A stretch of 6,019 nucleotides of DNA from Bacteriovoracaceae bacterium (GTDB taxonomy: Bacteria > Bdellovibrionota > UBA1018): assembly GCA_023250755.1 (NCBI GenBank), contig JAHFAC010000120.1, positions 1 through 6,019 on the forward strand, read 5' to 3'. This document shows, piece by piece, positions 1-5,805 of this stretch. The notes beneath the pieces were generated by a model. That model was given only the letters and a program-made list of their open reading frames with translations, was not told where the DNA came from and did not search any database. Position 1 is the stretch's first letter. Every line of letters begins with the position of its first letter. A program made the translations under genes and the position numbers.

Positions 1-180
1 CTCCTGGCTTGCGCCAGGGAAGAAAATGGCGTTTTCATCGAGTGTGACCAAGGGTTTATTGAGATCAATTCCGATGCTCCAATCAATTGATTTTTCGAGA
101 TCCCAGGCTTTCTCGCGTTGGAGATGAGTGAGATGTGCGAGGGCAGCTTCGTCATAGAGGTTGAGTTGTTTCATCTGCAT
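1..180 (-). CDS. N-terminal 60 codons of a leftward gene, possibly a ferritin-like (diiron) protein
   Basis: The frame is open from an ATG at 180 down to the window edge, giving 60 residues that begin MQMKQLNLYDEAALAHLTHL and then carry WDLEKSIDWSIGID. There is no signal peptide or membrane segment, so a cytoplasmic protein is likely. A tryptophan followed by an acidic stretch and I-D-W near the N-terminus resembles the lead-in of several ferritin-like or AurF-like diiron oxygenase families, but no metal ligand motif lies in the visible part, so this is a weak inference. A second ATG at codon 3 is an alternative start. The upstream sequence has only a weak purine stretch (GAGACG) as ribosome binding site. 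A good promoter sits directly upstream, so the gene looks independently transcribed. The C-terminal part lies beyond the left edge. Confidence 0.7.
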   Translation of the reverse strand, partial: MQMKQLNLYDEAALAHLTHLQREKAWDLEKSIDWSIGIDLNKPLVTLDENAIFFPGASQE

Positions 181-198
181 CGTCTCATTGATGAGGGG

Positions 199-227
199 AT
201 TATCGCAGATTGGGCAGGATAGGTAAA
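199..227 (-). promoter_or_regulatory. Sigma-70-type extended -10 promoter for the leftward edge gene
   Basis: Read on the minus strand, TTTACC (-35, 222-227; 4 of 6 matches to TTGACA) is followed by a 17-base spacer and GATAAT (-10, 199-204; 5 of 6 matches to TATAAT). TGC directly before the -10 makes it an extended -10. Transcription would begin near 192, leaving a 5' leader of only about 12 bases before the ATG at 180. It lies just beyond the terminator of the upstream gene, where an independent promoter is expected. Confidence 0.6.
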
Positions 228-268
228 GGAGAGGTGCGTAGGTAGTGCGTTGTTACTCGTTAAAAAAT

Positions 269-312
269 AAAAACCCCGGATTCCCCCCCTATTAGTGGGA
301 CCCGGGGTTTTT
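269..312 (-). terminator. Bidirectional rho-independent terminator
   Basis: AAAAACCCCGG (269-279) pairs perfectly with CCGGGGTTTTT (302-312), an 11-bp stem with a six-pair GC core. A small internal mismatch separates it from a further TCCC/GGGA stem (282-285 with 297-300) and an 11-base loop. Read leftward, the stem runs into TTTTTATTTTTT (262-273), a strong U tract that terminates the gene ending at 337. Read rightward, T308-T313 forms a second U tract, so the element should work both ways, although no rightward gene is visible to its left. Confidence 0.9.
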
Positions 313-336
313 TCTCACCCAGAGAGGGCGATCAGA

Positions 337-804
337 TTACTGCTTCAAGTAGCGTGTGCAGTCGAGATCCTCGATCTCGATGACTTCGCCATTACGCTTG
401 ACGAGGGTCAAATTGCCGGGCAATACGGTGTCCCGAGCGACTGGGGCGGAGTAAGTGAAGTCTACTTCTAGTTCGATGCTCTTGAGTGCACCGAGTTTGG
501 TTCCGCCGATGAGCTCGCCTTTGCGGCTGCTGTCAGAAAATCGGAGATCCACATCGGCTTGATAACGGGCGCCTTTGCTCATCAGTGTCTCGTTGATGTC
601 GGTGAAGCGAGCGATAGTCTTGCGGCCTGCCTCGACGCGGGGATCCGAAAGCACCATTACGGACGCATTGCGGGTCCCATCCTCGGGGCGGACATGGTTA
701 TAAACTTTTACGTTCAGATCCCCTTGGGGCGTCTGACAAACAAAACCGTCTGCATAAGCGCTTGAAGCGACCAGACCCATTAAAACAACTACGAAATTTT
801 TCAT
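337..804 (-). CDS. Small exported (periplasmic) protein of a Bdellovibrio-type family, function unknown
   Basis: With start at 804 this is a 155-residue protein. It has a textbook Sec signal peptide (MKNFVVVLMGLVASSAYA, cleavage after residue 18 before DGFVC) and a mature part of about 137 residues. The mature part is rich in alternating strand-like segments and has no membrane helix after the signal. Its only two cysteines, Cys23 at the mature N-terminus and Cys149 six residues from the end (CTRYLKQ), are placed to form one disulfide clamping the two ends, which suits a periplasmic or secreted beta-rich protein. The sequence resembles hypothetical exported proteins I associate with Bdellovibrio; no biochemical role is known to me. 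Start choice: AAGGAG at 813-818 is 7 bases from the ATG at 804 but only 1 base from the ATG at 810, so 804 is favoured although the frame extends to 810. Transcription ends at the strong terminator about 25 bases after the stop codon. The gene is divergent from the LysR-type regulator at 935. Confidence 0.88.
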   Translation of the reverse strand: MKNFVVVLMGLVASSAYADGFVCQTPQGDLNVKVYNHVRPEDGTRNASVMVLSDPRVEAGRKTIARFTDINETLMSKGARYQADVDLRFSDSSRKGELIGGTKLGALKSIELEVDFTYSAPVARDTVLPGNLTLVKRNGEVIEIEDLDCTRYLKQ

Positions 805-812
805 TTTCATAC

Positions 813-818
813 TCCTTA
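813..818 (-). promoter_or_regulatory. Ribosome binding site that decides the start at 804
   Basis: On the minus strand AAGGAG is followed by TATGAAA and then ATG at 804. The 7-base gap to this ATG is ideal, while the upstream ATG (808-810) begins one base after the motif and is too close for initiation. Confidence 0.75.
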
Positions 819-913
819 AATACGTTTTTAATTCTTGCGCCCCCTATTGAACGCGAGGCTGGAATTAACGCTGGTAGAGATATTAGTACAATACATAATA
901 GACAATTTAAAAT

Positions 914-928
914 TCATATTATACATGA
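914..928. promoter_or_regulatory. Candidate regulator dyad in the divergent LysR/exported-protein gap
   Basis: TCAT (914-917), seven bases (ATTATAC), then ATGA (925-928) form an interrupted dyad ending six bases before the LysR-type start codon. LysR-type regulators usually bind interrupted dyads in the gap between their own gene and a divergent target, often of the T-N11-A kind. This dyad has short 4-base arms and does not fit T-N11-A exactly. The site overlaps TATACA (920-925) and lies downstream of TAGACA (899-904), a poor promoter pair with 15-base spacing. Regulator binding here would plausibly block the regulator's own expression. In a gap this AT-rich a 4-base dyad may be chance. Confidence 0.25.
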
Positions 929-934
929 TTAAGT

Positions 935-1705
935 ATGCAGAATTTACATTGGGAATTATCAGTCTTGAGTCGCGCCGTGGCTTATAAAAATCTTTCCGGA
1001 GCGGCATCTAACGTGGGTTTAAGCCAGCCTCAGCTCTCACGAATTATTTCAAAGATCGAGTCGAACCTGAACGTGGTTCTATTGGATCGCGCCTCGCGCA
1101 GAAATTCAAGCTGGACCGCGCTTGCATTCAAGCTTGCTGAAACTTACTCAAGGGGGGCTCAGCAGGTGGAAAAGGATGTCCGCAAAGTGATTGGGGAAAC
1201 AGAGTTCCGGCAAGTTAAGATCGGCACGCTCGAGGGACTGATCCCGCTTGCAGCGGAATTCTCAAAGAAGATTTTTAAAGTGGCTGCAATTGAAGAGGTC
1301 GAATTGGATGTTCATGATTTAAGCCGACTTGAGGAATTGTTTTTCAAGGGGGAACTGGATTTTATTTTTATATCGAGGGAGCCTGGAAAAAAGAAATTCA
1401 AATATTTGACCTTGCTCGGGCACCAGTCATTGAATCAGGTCAAGACCATTCAAGATACCCTGGTGTTGAGTTCTTTTGAGCATCAAACACAGATCAGCGC
1501 TTTTAAATCTAAAAATTTCACCTCTACTTTGATTAGTAACTCTCTGGCTGTCCGGAAGCATTGGCTTGAATCTTATGGTGGGGTTGGGATTATTCCATCG
1601 ATGGTTCGCAAAGATCGATCCAATGGCGATGAAAGTCAGCCTGTATTTTTGATTGGGTCGGATTTGATCAGCCCGGCTTTATGGAAGAAGGTTCGGATGA
1701 TATGA
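935..1705 (+). CDS. LysR-type transcriptional regulator, short effector domain
   Basis: 256 residues. The N-terminal winged helix-turn-helix spans about residues 8-65: NLSGAASNVGLSQPQLSRII (19-38) is the helix-turn-helix and IESNLNVVLLDRASRR (41-56) the wing region, the classical LysR pattern. A linker helix follows (about 62-88). The effector domain starts at VKIGTLEGLIPLAAEF (94-109), typical of the first strand of the substrate-binding fold, and the late motif GGVGIIPS (215-222) is the usual one near the LysR C-terminus. At 256 residues it is shorter than the usual 290-310, mainly in the effector domain, so the ligand site may be reduced. No Shine-Dalgarno sequence precedes the ATG (ATGATTAAGT only), suggesting weak or leaderless translation. 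This start is kept because it gives the expected short lead-in to the DNA-binding domain. It is divergent from the exported-protein gene at 804, a likely target by family habit, and may also regulate itself. The ligand is unknown. Confidence 0.9.
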   Translation: MQNLHWELSVLSRAVAYKNLSGAASNVGLSQPQLSRIISKIESNLNVVLLDRASRRNSSWTALAFKLAETYSRGAQQVEKDVRKVIGETEFRQVKIGTLEGLIPLAAEFSKKIFKVAAIEEVELDVHDLSRLEELFFKGELDFIFISREPGKKKFKYLTLLGHQSLNQVKTIQDTLVLSSFEHQTQISAFKSKNFTSTLISNSLAVRKHWLESYGGVGIIPSMVRKDRSNGDESQPVFLIGSDLISPALWKKVRMI

Positions 1706-1809
1706 GATTTTACCAGGAAATTTATGAGACGACCGGCGGCAAAAGTAATCGAGTGTTTGGGTACAAGAAATACTTGGATGTACTTAAGAGCGATGTTGAG
1801 AGAGGCTGA
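1702..1809 (+). CDS. Possible 35-residue microprotein translationally coupled to the LysR-type gene
   Basis: An ATG at 1702-1704 overlaps the regulator's TGA stop (1703-1705) in the four-base ATGA arrangement typical of translational coupling. It opens a 35-codon frame ending in TGA at 1807-1809. The peptide begins MRFYQEIYETTGGKSNRVFG and continues YKKYLDVLKSDVERG. It is hydrophilic, charged and tyrosine-rich, with no signal or membrane segment, and its composition looks protein-like. A GGA four to five bases before the ATG is the only ribosome binding hint, so reinitiation after the regulator would be needed. It fills nearly all the space before the convergent gene at 1826. Alternatives are a C-terminal extension of the regulator separated by a frameshift, or chance. 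I do not recognise a family. Confidence 0.35.
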   Translation: MRFYQEIYETTGGKSNRVFGYKKYLDVLKSDVERG

Positions 1810-1825
1810 GATTAAAGGTCAACTC

Positions 1826-2581
1826 TTAAAATGCAGGCCATTTTGCCGTGGCTTTTAAAATCTCCTTGCCTACAAACCAGTGATTGAGGGTTTCAGTGGG
1901 CACAAAATTACTGCTGTGCATATGGCTTTTGGATGGATCATGTTCCAAAGCTGGGGACACTTGTGAGCCAGGGATTTCAGCGCCATCGATCCAGAGTTTA
2001 AATTTTTGTTGATAGGGGGGGAGCAGTTCTGCCATCCAAGTGTCATCGATCAAAGGCGGTTGACGAAGGGTGATGGTGTTTCCGCCCACGGAGAGCCCAG
2101 CAATTTCGAGCACTGATGGAGGCAGGCCGGCCATAGAGGGTGATTGATTGAGCGCGCAAGGGAAGGATCCCCCATTGGGCAAAATAGCCATATTTAAACT
2201 GAGATTATGGACTCCTCCGGCAGCATTCATCCGAAACCAGTCTCCGATGAGACCAATCCAGCTCGCATGGGTGACATTGTCCCAGTCGTCTCGTTCGTCT
2301 GGATCTTTTTCAAATTCAACTAGGCAGAGTTCGGATCCGTTTCCAAACCCAGCGGGGCCATCTATCCGAAAACTGGCGAAGAGGGTGAAGGTTCGCTTTA
2401 AATCATTTTCAACTTTATTTTTTTGTCGAGGTTCAGCTTGGTAATTTATTTTGTCTAAGATAACGGTGAGCTTGTAAGGGAGATCAGCATGAGCGGCCTT
2501 GGGTACCCAAAAGACCAAAGCTAAAAGTGCAAAGCTGAAATTGAGTGTGTCGCGTATCCACCGACGATTCATGCGATTCAT
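1826..2581 (-). CDS. Exported protein of unknown function, 251 residues
   Basis: The N-terminus MNRMNRRWIRDTLNFSFALL is a signal peptide n-region with four arginines; a hydrophobic core (about 13-26) leads to PKAAHA with cleavage after Ala32 before DLPYK. The mature part is about 219 residues, has no membrane helix and reads as beta-rich and globular. It contains many tryptophans (for example W100, W108, W115, W197, W234, W248) and two cysteines (Cys86, Cys142) that could form a disulfide once exported. An acidic patch DPDERDDWD lies near residues 93-101. I do not recognise a family or a catalytic motif; the location is probably periplasm or outer surface. Start choice: GAGGG seven to eight bases upstream of the ATG at 2581 supports that codon, and the in-frame ATG at 2605 lies upstream of this ribosome binding site and inside a hairpin. 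The gene converges on the LysR-type gene and is divergent from the phosphatase operon. No terminator is evident in the short convergent gap. Confidence 0.85.
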   Translation of the reverse strand: MNRMNRRWIRDTLNFSFALLALVFWVPKAAHADLPYKLTVILDKINYQAEPRQKNKVENDLKRTFTLFASFRIDGPAGFGNGSELCLVEFEKDPDERDDWDNVTHASWIGLIGDWFRMNAAGGVHNLSLNMAILPNGGSFPCALNQSPSMAGLPPSVLEIAGLSVGGNTITLRQPPLIDDTWMAELLPPYQQKFKLWIDGAEIPGSQVSPALEHDPSKSHMHSSNFVPTETLNHWFVGKEILKATAKWPAF

Positions 2582-2592
2582 AAATATTCCCT

Positions 2593-2614
2593 CTGCGCAC
2601 CGCATATAGCGCAG
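2593..2614 (-). promoter_or_regulatory. Leader hairpin abutting the ribosome binding site of the exported-protein gene
   Basis: CTGCGC and GCGCAG (2593-2598 and 2609-2614) form a perfect 6-bp GC-rich stem with a 10-base loop. On the minus-strand transcript the stem ends immediately before AGGG, the ribosome binding site for the ATG at 2581. Such a stem could modulate access to the ribosome binding site or protect the mRNA 5' end. Function is inferred from position only. Confidence 0.35.
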
Positions 2615-2752
2615 CCGGTCGCTTGACGCGGAGTGGTATTTTTTTAAATATAAAATAAAAAGAGAAAAAATATAGCTCTATGCGTTACGTACAAGAGTCC
2701 TTTTCAGTCTTCAAATGAGCTGCTACTTATAAAATCAAGAGCTTACAATCTT
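2615..2752. promoter_or_regulatory. AT-rich divergent promoter gap between the exported-protein gene and the ppx-like operon
   Basis: The centre (about 2638-2672) is almost entirely A/T, as often seen upstream of promoters (UP-element-like). For the rightward operon the best -10 candidate is TATAAA (2728-2733), followed by AAGAG and then the ATG at 2753, but no good -35 stands at 16-18 bases; TTCAGT (2703-2708) is weak and 19 bases away. For the leftward gene TTGTAC (about 2689-2694 on the minus strand) with TATATT is spaced at only about 14 bases. Neither assignment is firm. Confidence 0.3.
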
Positions 2753-3673
2753 ATGCAAATTGCGGTTATTGATCTTGGTACTAATTCGGTCCGGTTTGAT
2801 ATTCAACAATGGGATACCAAGAGGCCCATTCGTCTCTATCGTGAAAAAGTAATGGTTAAGTTAGGCGAGGGAGTTTTTTTAAGGGGACGACTGGATGTGC
2901 AAGCCAAAAAAAGGACTCTTCGAGCCTTCCTTAAATTTCATCGAGTGATGCGTCGATTAAAAGTCGATCAGGTGATGGCTTTCGGGACAAGTGCGCTTCG
3001 AGAATCTAGGGATAGCAAGGAGTTTTTAAGGCTTCTCCAGAAAAAAACAGGGATTAGAATTCGAATCATTTCAGGTAAAGAAGAAGCAAGGTTGATCGCG
3101 TTAGGAATTCTGGCACACGAGCGTATTCCCTCAAAAAAATTTGCACTGGTCGACATTGGGGGTGGCAGCACTGAAATTAGCCTCTGTCAAAAGCGGGAGA
3201 TGCTTGAGGGGGATAGCTTGCGTCTTGGGACAGCCCGCCTTCAGCAGCTATTTTTGCAAAAAATTCCACCCTCTCCGCAGAAGATTTTTCAGCTTCGCGG
3301 ACTTGCCTGGAGGGAACTGCGAGAGATGAGGCCGAATTACTCCTGGCCCCAAGTGAGTCGAATCATCGGTTCAAGCGGCACGATCCGTTCGTTAGCTCGA
3401 ATGCTCCAGAAAAAACCGGATCGAAAAAAAGTAGGAAGAAAAAAGACAATCGACCTAAAAGATCTGAGTAAGTTAATTGAGCGCATGAGTTCGATGAGTC
3501 GGAGTCAGCTTTTGAGGGTTCCCCAAATGGAAAAAAAACGAGTGGACAGTATTTTGGGCGGGGCGATTTTACTTGAAGAGTGCATGCTGGCTCTGGGTGC
3601 GAGGAAGCTGACCACAACGGAGTATACGCTTCGGGACGGAATTTTGGCAGAGGCGATTCGAAAATTCGCCTAA
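2753..3673 (+). CDS. Ppx/GppA-family phosphatase (exopolyphosphatase / pppGpp phosphohydrolase type)
   Basis: 306 residues, the length of the short two-domain form that lacks the C-terminal HD-like and RNA-binding extensions of E. coli Ppx. The fold is the ASKHA (actin/sugar kinase/Hsp70) type. In order: phosphate-1 loop AVIDLGTNSVRFDI (4-17); GTSALRES (78-85), matching the family's ATSA-x-R signature; SGKEEARLIALG (107-118), carrying the acidic residues (Glu110/Glu111) where the family's catalytic glutamate sits; phosphate-2 loop ALVDIGGGSTEI (131-142); LRLGTAR (156-162); adenosine-type motif IIGSSGTIRSLAR (204-216); and a C-terminal helix with VDSILGGAILLEE (264-276). All key motifs are intact, so it should be active. 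The family releases phosphate from polyphosphate or converts pppGpp to ppGpp; sequence alone does not separate these. It is cytoplasmic. The ribosome binding site is weak (AAGAG, 11 bases upstream), but the start is fixed by the family N-terminus. It is the first gene of an operon with the membrane protein 23 bases downstream. Confidence 0.92.
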   Translation: MQIAVIDLGTNSVRFDIQQWDTKRPIRLYREKVMVKLGEGVFLRGRLDVQAKKRTLRAFLKFHRVMRRLKVDQVMAFGTSALRESRDSKEFLRLLQKKTGIRIRIISGKEEARLIALGILAHERIPSKKFALVDIGGGSTEISLCQKREMLEGDSLRLGTARLQQLFLQKIPPSPQKIFQLRGLAWRELREMRPNYSWPQVSRIIGSSGTIRSLARMLQKKPDRKKVGRKKTIDLKDLSKLIERMSSMSRSQLLRVPQMEKKRVDSILGGAILLEECMLALGARKLTTTEYTLRDGILAEAIRKFA

Positions 3674-3696
3674 AAACTCTTGAGAGAAATTCCACT

Positions 3697-5616
3697 ATGA
3701 AAAAAACAAGACGCCTTACTCAAGTTGAGTCCGTGAGTGACAATAAGAGTGCCTATTCTTGGGTCAACGCGGTTTTTATGGGTTTACTGGCTGCTGTCTT
3801 TGGGGTTCTTGCTCATTGGGTTATTTTCGAGTCCGATCTTTTTTGGCAAGTGCGTGCGGGAAGGGAAATCCTACAAAACTGGCACGTACAGACAGTAGAT
3901 TCGTGGAGCCACACGGCTAAGGGAGAGCCCTGGTATAATTTTCAATGGCTTTCAACCGTGGTTGTTTATCTGGTTCACCGTTTGGGACGTGGCTACGAGG
4001 CGCTCGGATGGTTCCGGAGTTTTTTAGTTTTTTCATGGATGCTGGAGATTCTGGGACTGTTGTGGTTGTCGCGGGTTCGAATGCCCGGTTTAGCACGCTT
4101 CACAGTTCCCATAATTTTGGCTCCTTGGGTTTATGTCATGTGTTGGTTCAGGCTTCAGATGCGGCCAGATCTTTTTGCAGCTTGTTTTTATGTGGGGTTG
4201 CTTTTGATTTGGTCTGCGGAGCTCACCCAACGGCGAAGACATGTTTTGAGTATCGGGCTTCTTTTGGTTTGGGCAAATTTTCATTCTGGGACAGTGGTAG
4301 TGGGGATTTTTGTTTTTTTTCTTTTCTTGCTCACTGGATACGGGAAAAGACGCGATTTTCGAGAAATTTTTTTTTGGGCCCTTGCAGGCGGTGCTTGCCT
4401 CTTTTTAACGCCACAGGGATTTCGTATTTTAGAAGTGCTTCGTCAAAATGTTTTTGAATATAATTATGCGATGACGGGCAATCCTGACCAGCAGCCTTTT
4501 AGATGGGATTTGCTTCAATTCCACAAAGGTGGCTGGAGCCTTTTGCTTTGGGTGATCTATACGGCAGTTGCGGCACTTGGTTATTTATTTCTTTGGAGTC
4601 GCTTGGAGCGCTTGCCGGCTCTTTATCGCAGCCGCCCGCTTGTTTTGATTGGGGGAACACTCCTGACTGCAATGGTGGTGAGTAAAATTCGGGCGATCCA
4701 TTATCAAGTCGTCTTTTTACTGCCCGTTGTTGCGGCTGCAGCGAATTATGCTTGGGAACGGCTGTCCAAACGAAGGGGATTATTGGCGGTCGTTTGGGCC
4801 ATGCCCGCGTTTTTTCTTTGGGGGTGGGCGATCCCAGATTTGACTCGTTTTGTTGCGAAGCCCATTGGCTCTGGACTTTGGGTGAATGACTTGCCGGTGG
4901 AGGCAGTCGCTTTTCTTAAGCGCGAAAAACCGCAAGGCGCTCTTCTGAATTCATACGGCTTTGGAGGATATTTAATTGCCGAATTGCCTGAGTATCCAGT
5001 GTCAATTGATGGGAGAGAGTTGCCTTTTCTCAAATTTCGAGAGGAGATGGAAGCCGCTAAGGCAGGAGGCGTTGATGCCTATCGTGGATTTTTATCAAAA
5101 TATCAAATAAACATCGTTCTTGAATTGCCACCTGGAACTTTTTTTCAGCCAGGCAAAGGTTTTTCGGATACTCATCAGTTGCTTTATCCCTCTGAAGAGT
5201 GGGCCCAGGTCTTTTTTGATAATGCCTCGGTACTCTACGTGCGGAAGATCCCACGCAATGCGGCTTTGATTCAAAAATGGGGATTTAATTTCGTCCGACG
5301 GGGATTGCCAGCGAATTTTGCCGCTTCTTTTAAAGGCGTTCTGGATGAGGTTCGTCACGCTTTTGAGATTGAATTTGATCAGTGTTTGCGTAATTCGCCC
5401 GAAAATTTTTATTGCTTGGTTGGAAAATCAGCGTTTTTGCGCGTGCGCGGTCAAATTCGTGAAGCGTTGGAACTCGTTTTACATGCGAAACGGATCAATC
5501 CCCACAGTGTTGAGACATGGTTGGAGCTGGAAGTGCTTTATAAAGAATTGGGGAGCTTATCAGAGGCCGATCAAGCGAAACGGAGCGCGAATCGGCTGGC
5601 AAATTTTGAAAATTGA
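3697..5616 (+). CDS. Polytopic membrane protein, GT-C glycosyltransferase-like, with C-terminal TPR-like tail
   Basis: 639 residues. A short basic N-terminus precedes a first membrane helix (about 22-43). A large first loop carries SDLFWQVRAGREI (46-58) and DSWSHTAKGEPWYNFQWLS (68-86), matching a recurring bacterial pattern: acid-x-x-W, a G-x-I stretch, D-x-F/W-S-x-T, then G-x-P-W and a W-L. Roughly nine more helices follow to about residue 380. Between them are RPD (156-158), NFHSGT (194-199) and IRAIHYQ (331-337), positions conserved in this GT-C-like group. After the last helix lies a soluble part with NSYGFGGYLIAELP (418-431) and SIDGRE (436-441), also a family signature. Residues about 545-635 are helical and TPR-like (FYCLVGKSAFLRVRGQIREA and the repeat after it). 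A role in moving sugars from lipid-linked donors at the membrane is inferred; activity is not established. Start choice: the frame is open from 3580, but that part overlaps the phosphatase in another frame and is not membrane-like, so the ATG at 3697 with GAGAG upstream is used. Confidence 0.85.
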   Translation: MKKTRRLTQVESVSDNKSAYSWVNAVFMGLLAAVFGVLAHWVIFESDLFWQVRAGREILQNWHVQTVDSWSHTAKGEPWYNFQWLSTVVVYLVHRLGRGYEALGWFRSFLVFSWMLEILGLLWLSRVRMPGLARFTVPIILAPWVYVMCWFRLQMRPDLFAACFYVGLLLIWSAELTQRRRHVLSIGLLLVWANFHSGTVVVGIFVFFLFLLTGYGKRRDFREIFFWALAGGACLFLTPQGFRILEVLRQNVFEYNYAMTGNPDQQPFRWDLLQFHKGGWSLLLWVIYTAVAALGYLFLWSRLERLPALYRSRPLVLIGGTLLTAMVVSKIRAIHYQVVFLLPVVAAAANYAWERLSKRRGLLAVVWAMPAFFLWGWAIPDLTRFVAKPIGSGLWVNDLPVEAVAFLKREKPQGALLNSYGFGGYLIAELPEYPVSIDGRELPFLKFREEMEAAKAGGVDAYRGFLSKYQINIVLELPPGTFFQPGKGFSDTHQLLYPSEEWAQVFFDNASVLYVRKIPRNAALIQKWGFNFVRRGLPANFAASFKGVLDEVRHAFEIEFDQCLRNSPENFYCLVGKSAFLRVRGQIREALELVLHAKRINPHSVETWLELEVLYKELGSLSEADQAKRSANRLANFEN

Positions 5617-5799
5617 AAAATAGAGTGGTGGGTTTTAGTGAGCAGAAAGAGTCGAGCTTTCCATGCCCTGATGCCTAGGAGATTGGTAGCACCTCATTTA
5701 AGTTTACGTGCACTGGATCCTGTGAGTAGAAATCTCAATCGGTATTTTTTGATCAGTCGATGGACCTCATCATGGACCTCATCTAGGAGGGGGGATTTT
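5617..5799. other. Convergent intergenic stretch with no supported gene
   Basis: This gap separates the stop of the rightward membrane-protein gene from the stop of the leftward edge gene. I find no strong rho-independent terminator: the only T run (5745-5750) follows a 4-bp stem. The right part holds the tandem repeat described separately. A rightward GTG-started frame (5638-5877) runs across the gap but has no ribosome binding site and overlaps the edge gene. Confidence 0.5.
5760..5783. repeat. Tandem 12-base direct repeat, two copies
   Basis: ATGGACCTCATC occurs twice without a gap (5760-5771 and 5772-5783), about 17 bases past the stop codon of the leftward edge gene. It abuts ATCTAG (5781-5786), which pairs with CTAGAT (5800-5805) across a 13-base G-rich loop. 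It lies outside coding sequence. Confidence 0.85.
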
Positions 5800-5805
5800 C
5801 TAGAT
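5781..5805 (-). repeat. Inverted repeat spanning the stop codon of the leftward edge gene
   Basis: ATCTAG (5781-5786) and CTAGAT (5800-5805) are exact reverse complements separated by 13 bases. The inner arm includes the TAG stop (5800-5802) of the leftward gene. On its transcript the loop is AAAATCCCCCCTC and no U tract follows directly, so this is not a canonical terminator, though it may be a 3' end stem. Confidence 0.4.

Noticed and set aside
1833..1850. Short hairpin AAAATG/CATTTT near the end of the leftward exported-protein gene as a terminator
   Set aside because: The stem is AT-rich and within the coding end, and no U tract follows in either direction.
2148..2444. Rightward 98-codon ORF antisense to the exported-protein gene
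   Set aside because: Proline/serine/arginine-rich shadow of a gene that has a clear signal peptide and ribosome binding site on the other strand.
2638..2672. AT-rich tract as a possible replication origin
   Set aside because: No DnaA-box-like repeats nearby and no origin-associated genes; divergent promoter AT richness explains it.
3363..3695. Leftward 110-codon ORF antisense to the phosphatase
   Set aside because: The opposite strand encodes conserved Ppx/GppA motifs across the same bases; no independent evidence supports an antisense gene.
3580..3696. Upstream in-frame extension of the membrane-protein gene
   Set aside because: It overlaps the phosphatase coding region in another frame, its residues (MHAGSGCEEADHNG...) fit no expected N-terminus, and the ATG at 3697 has a purine-rich ribosome binding region and gives a normal basic N-terminus.
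3945..4457. Rightward 170-codon ORF inside the membrane-protein gene
   Set aside because: It lies in an alternative frame of a gene with clear family motifs; its Phe/Ser/Cys-rich product is what a shifted frame of a membrane protein gives.
5723..5750. Stem TGAG/CTCA followed by a T run as a terminator for the rightward operon
   Set aside because: The stem is only 4 bp and is separated from the T run by seven bases, too weak to call.
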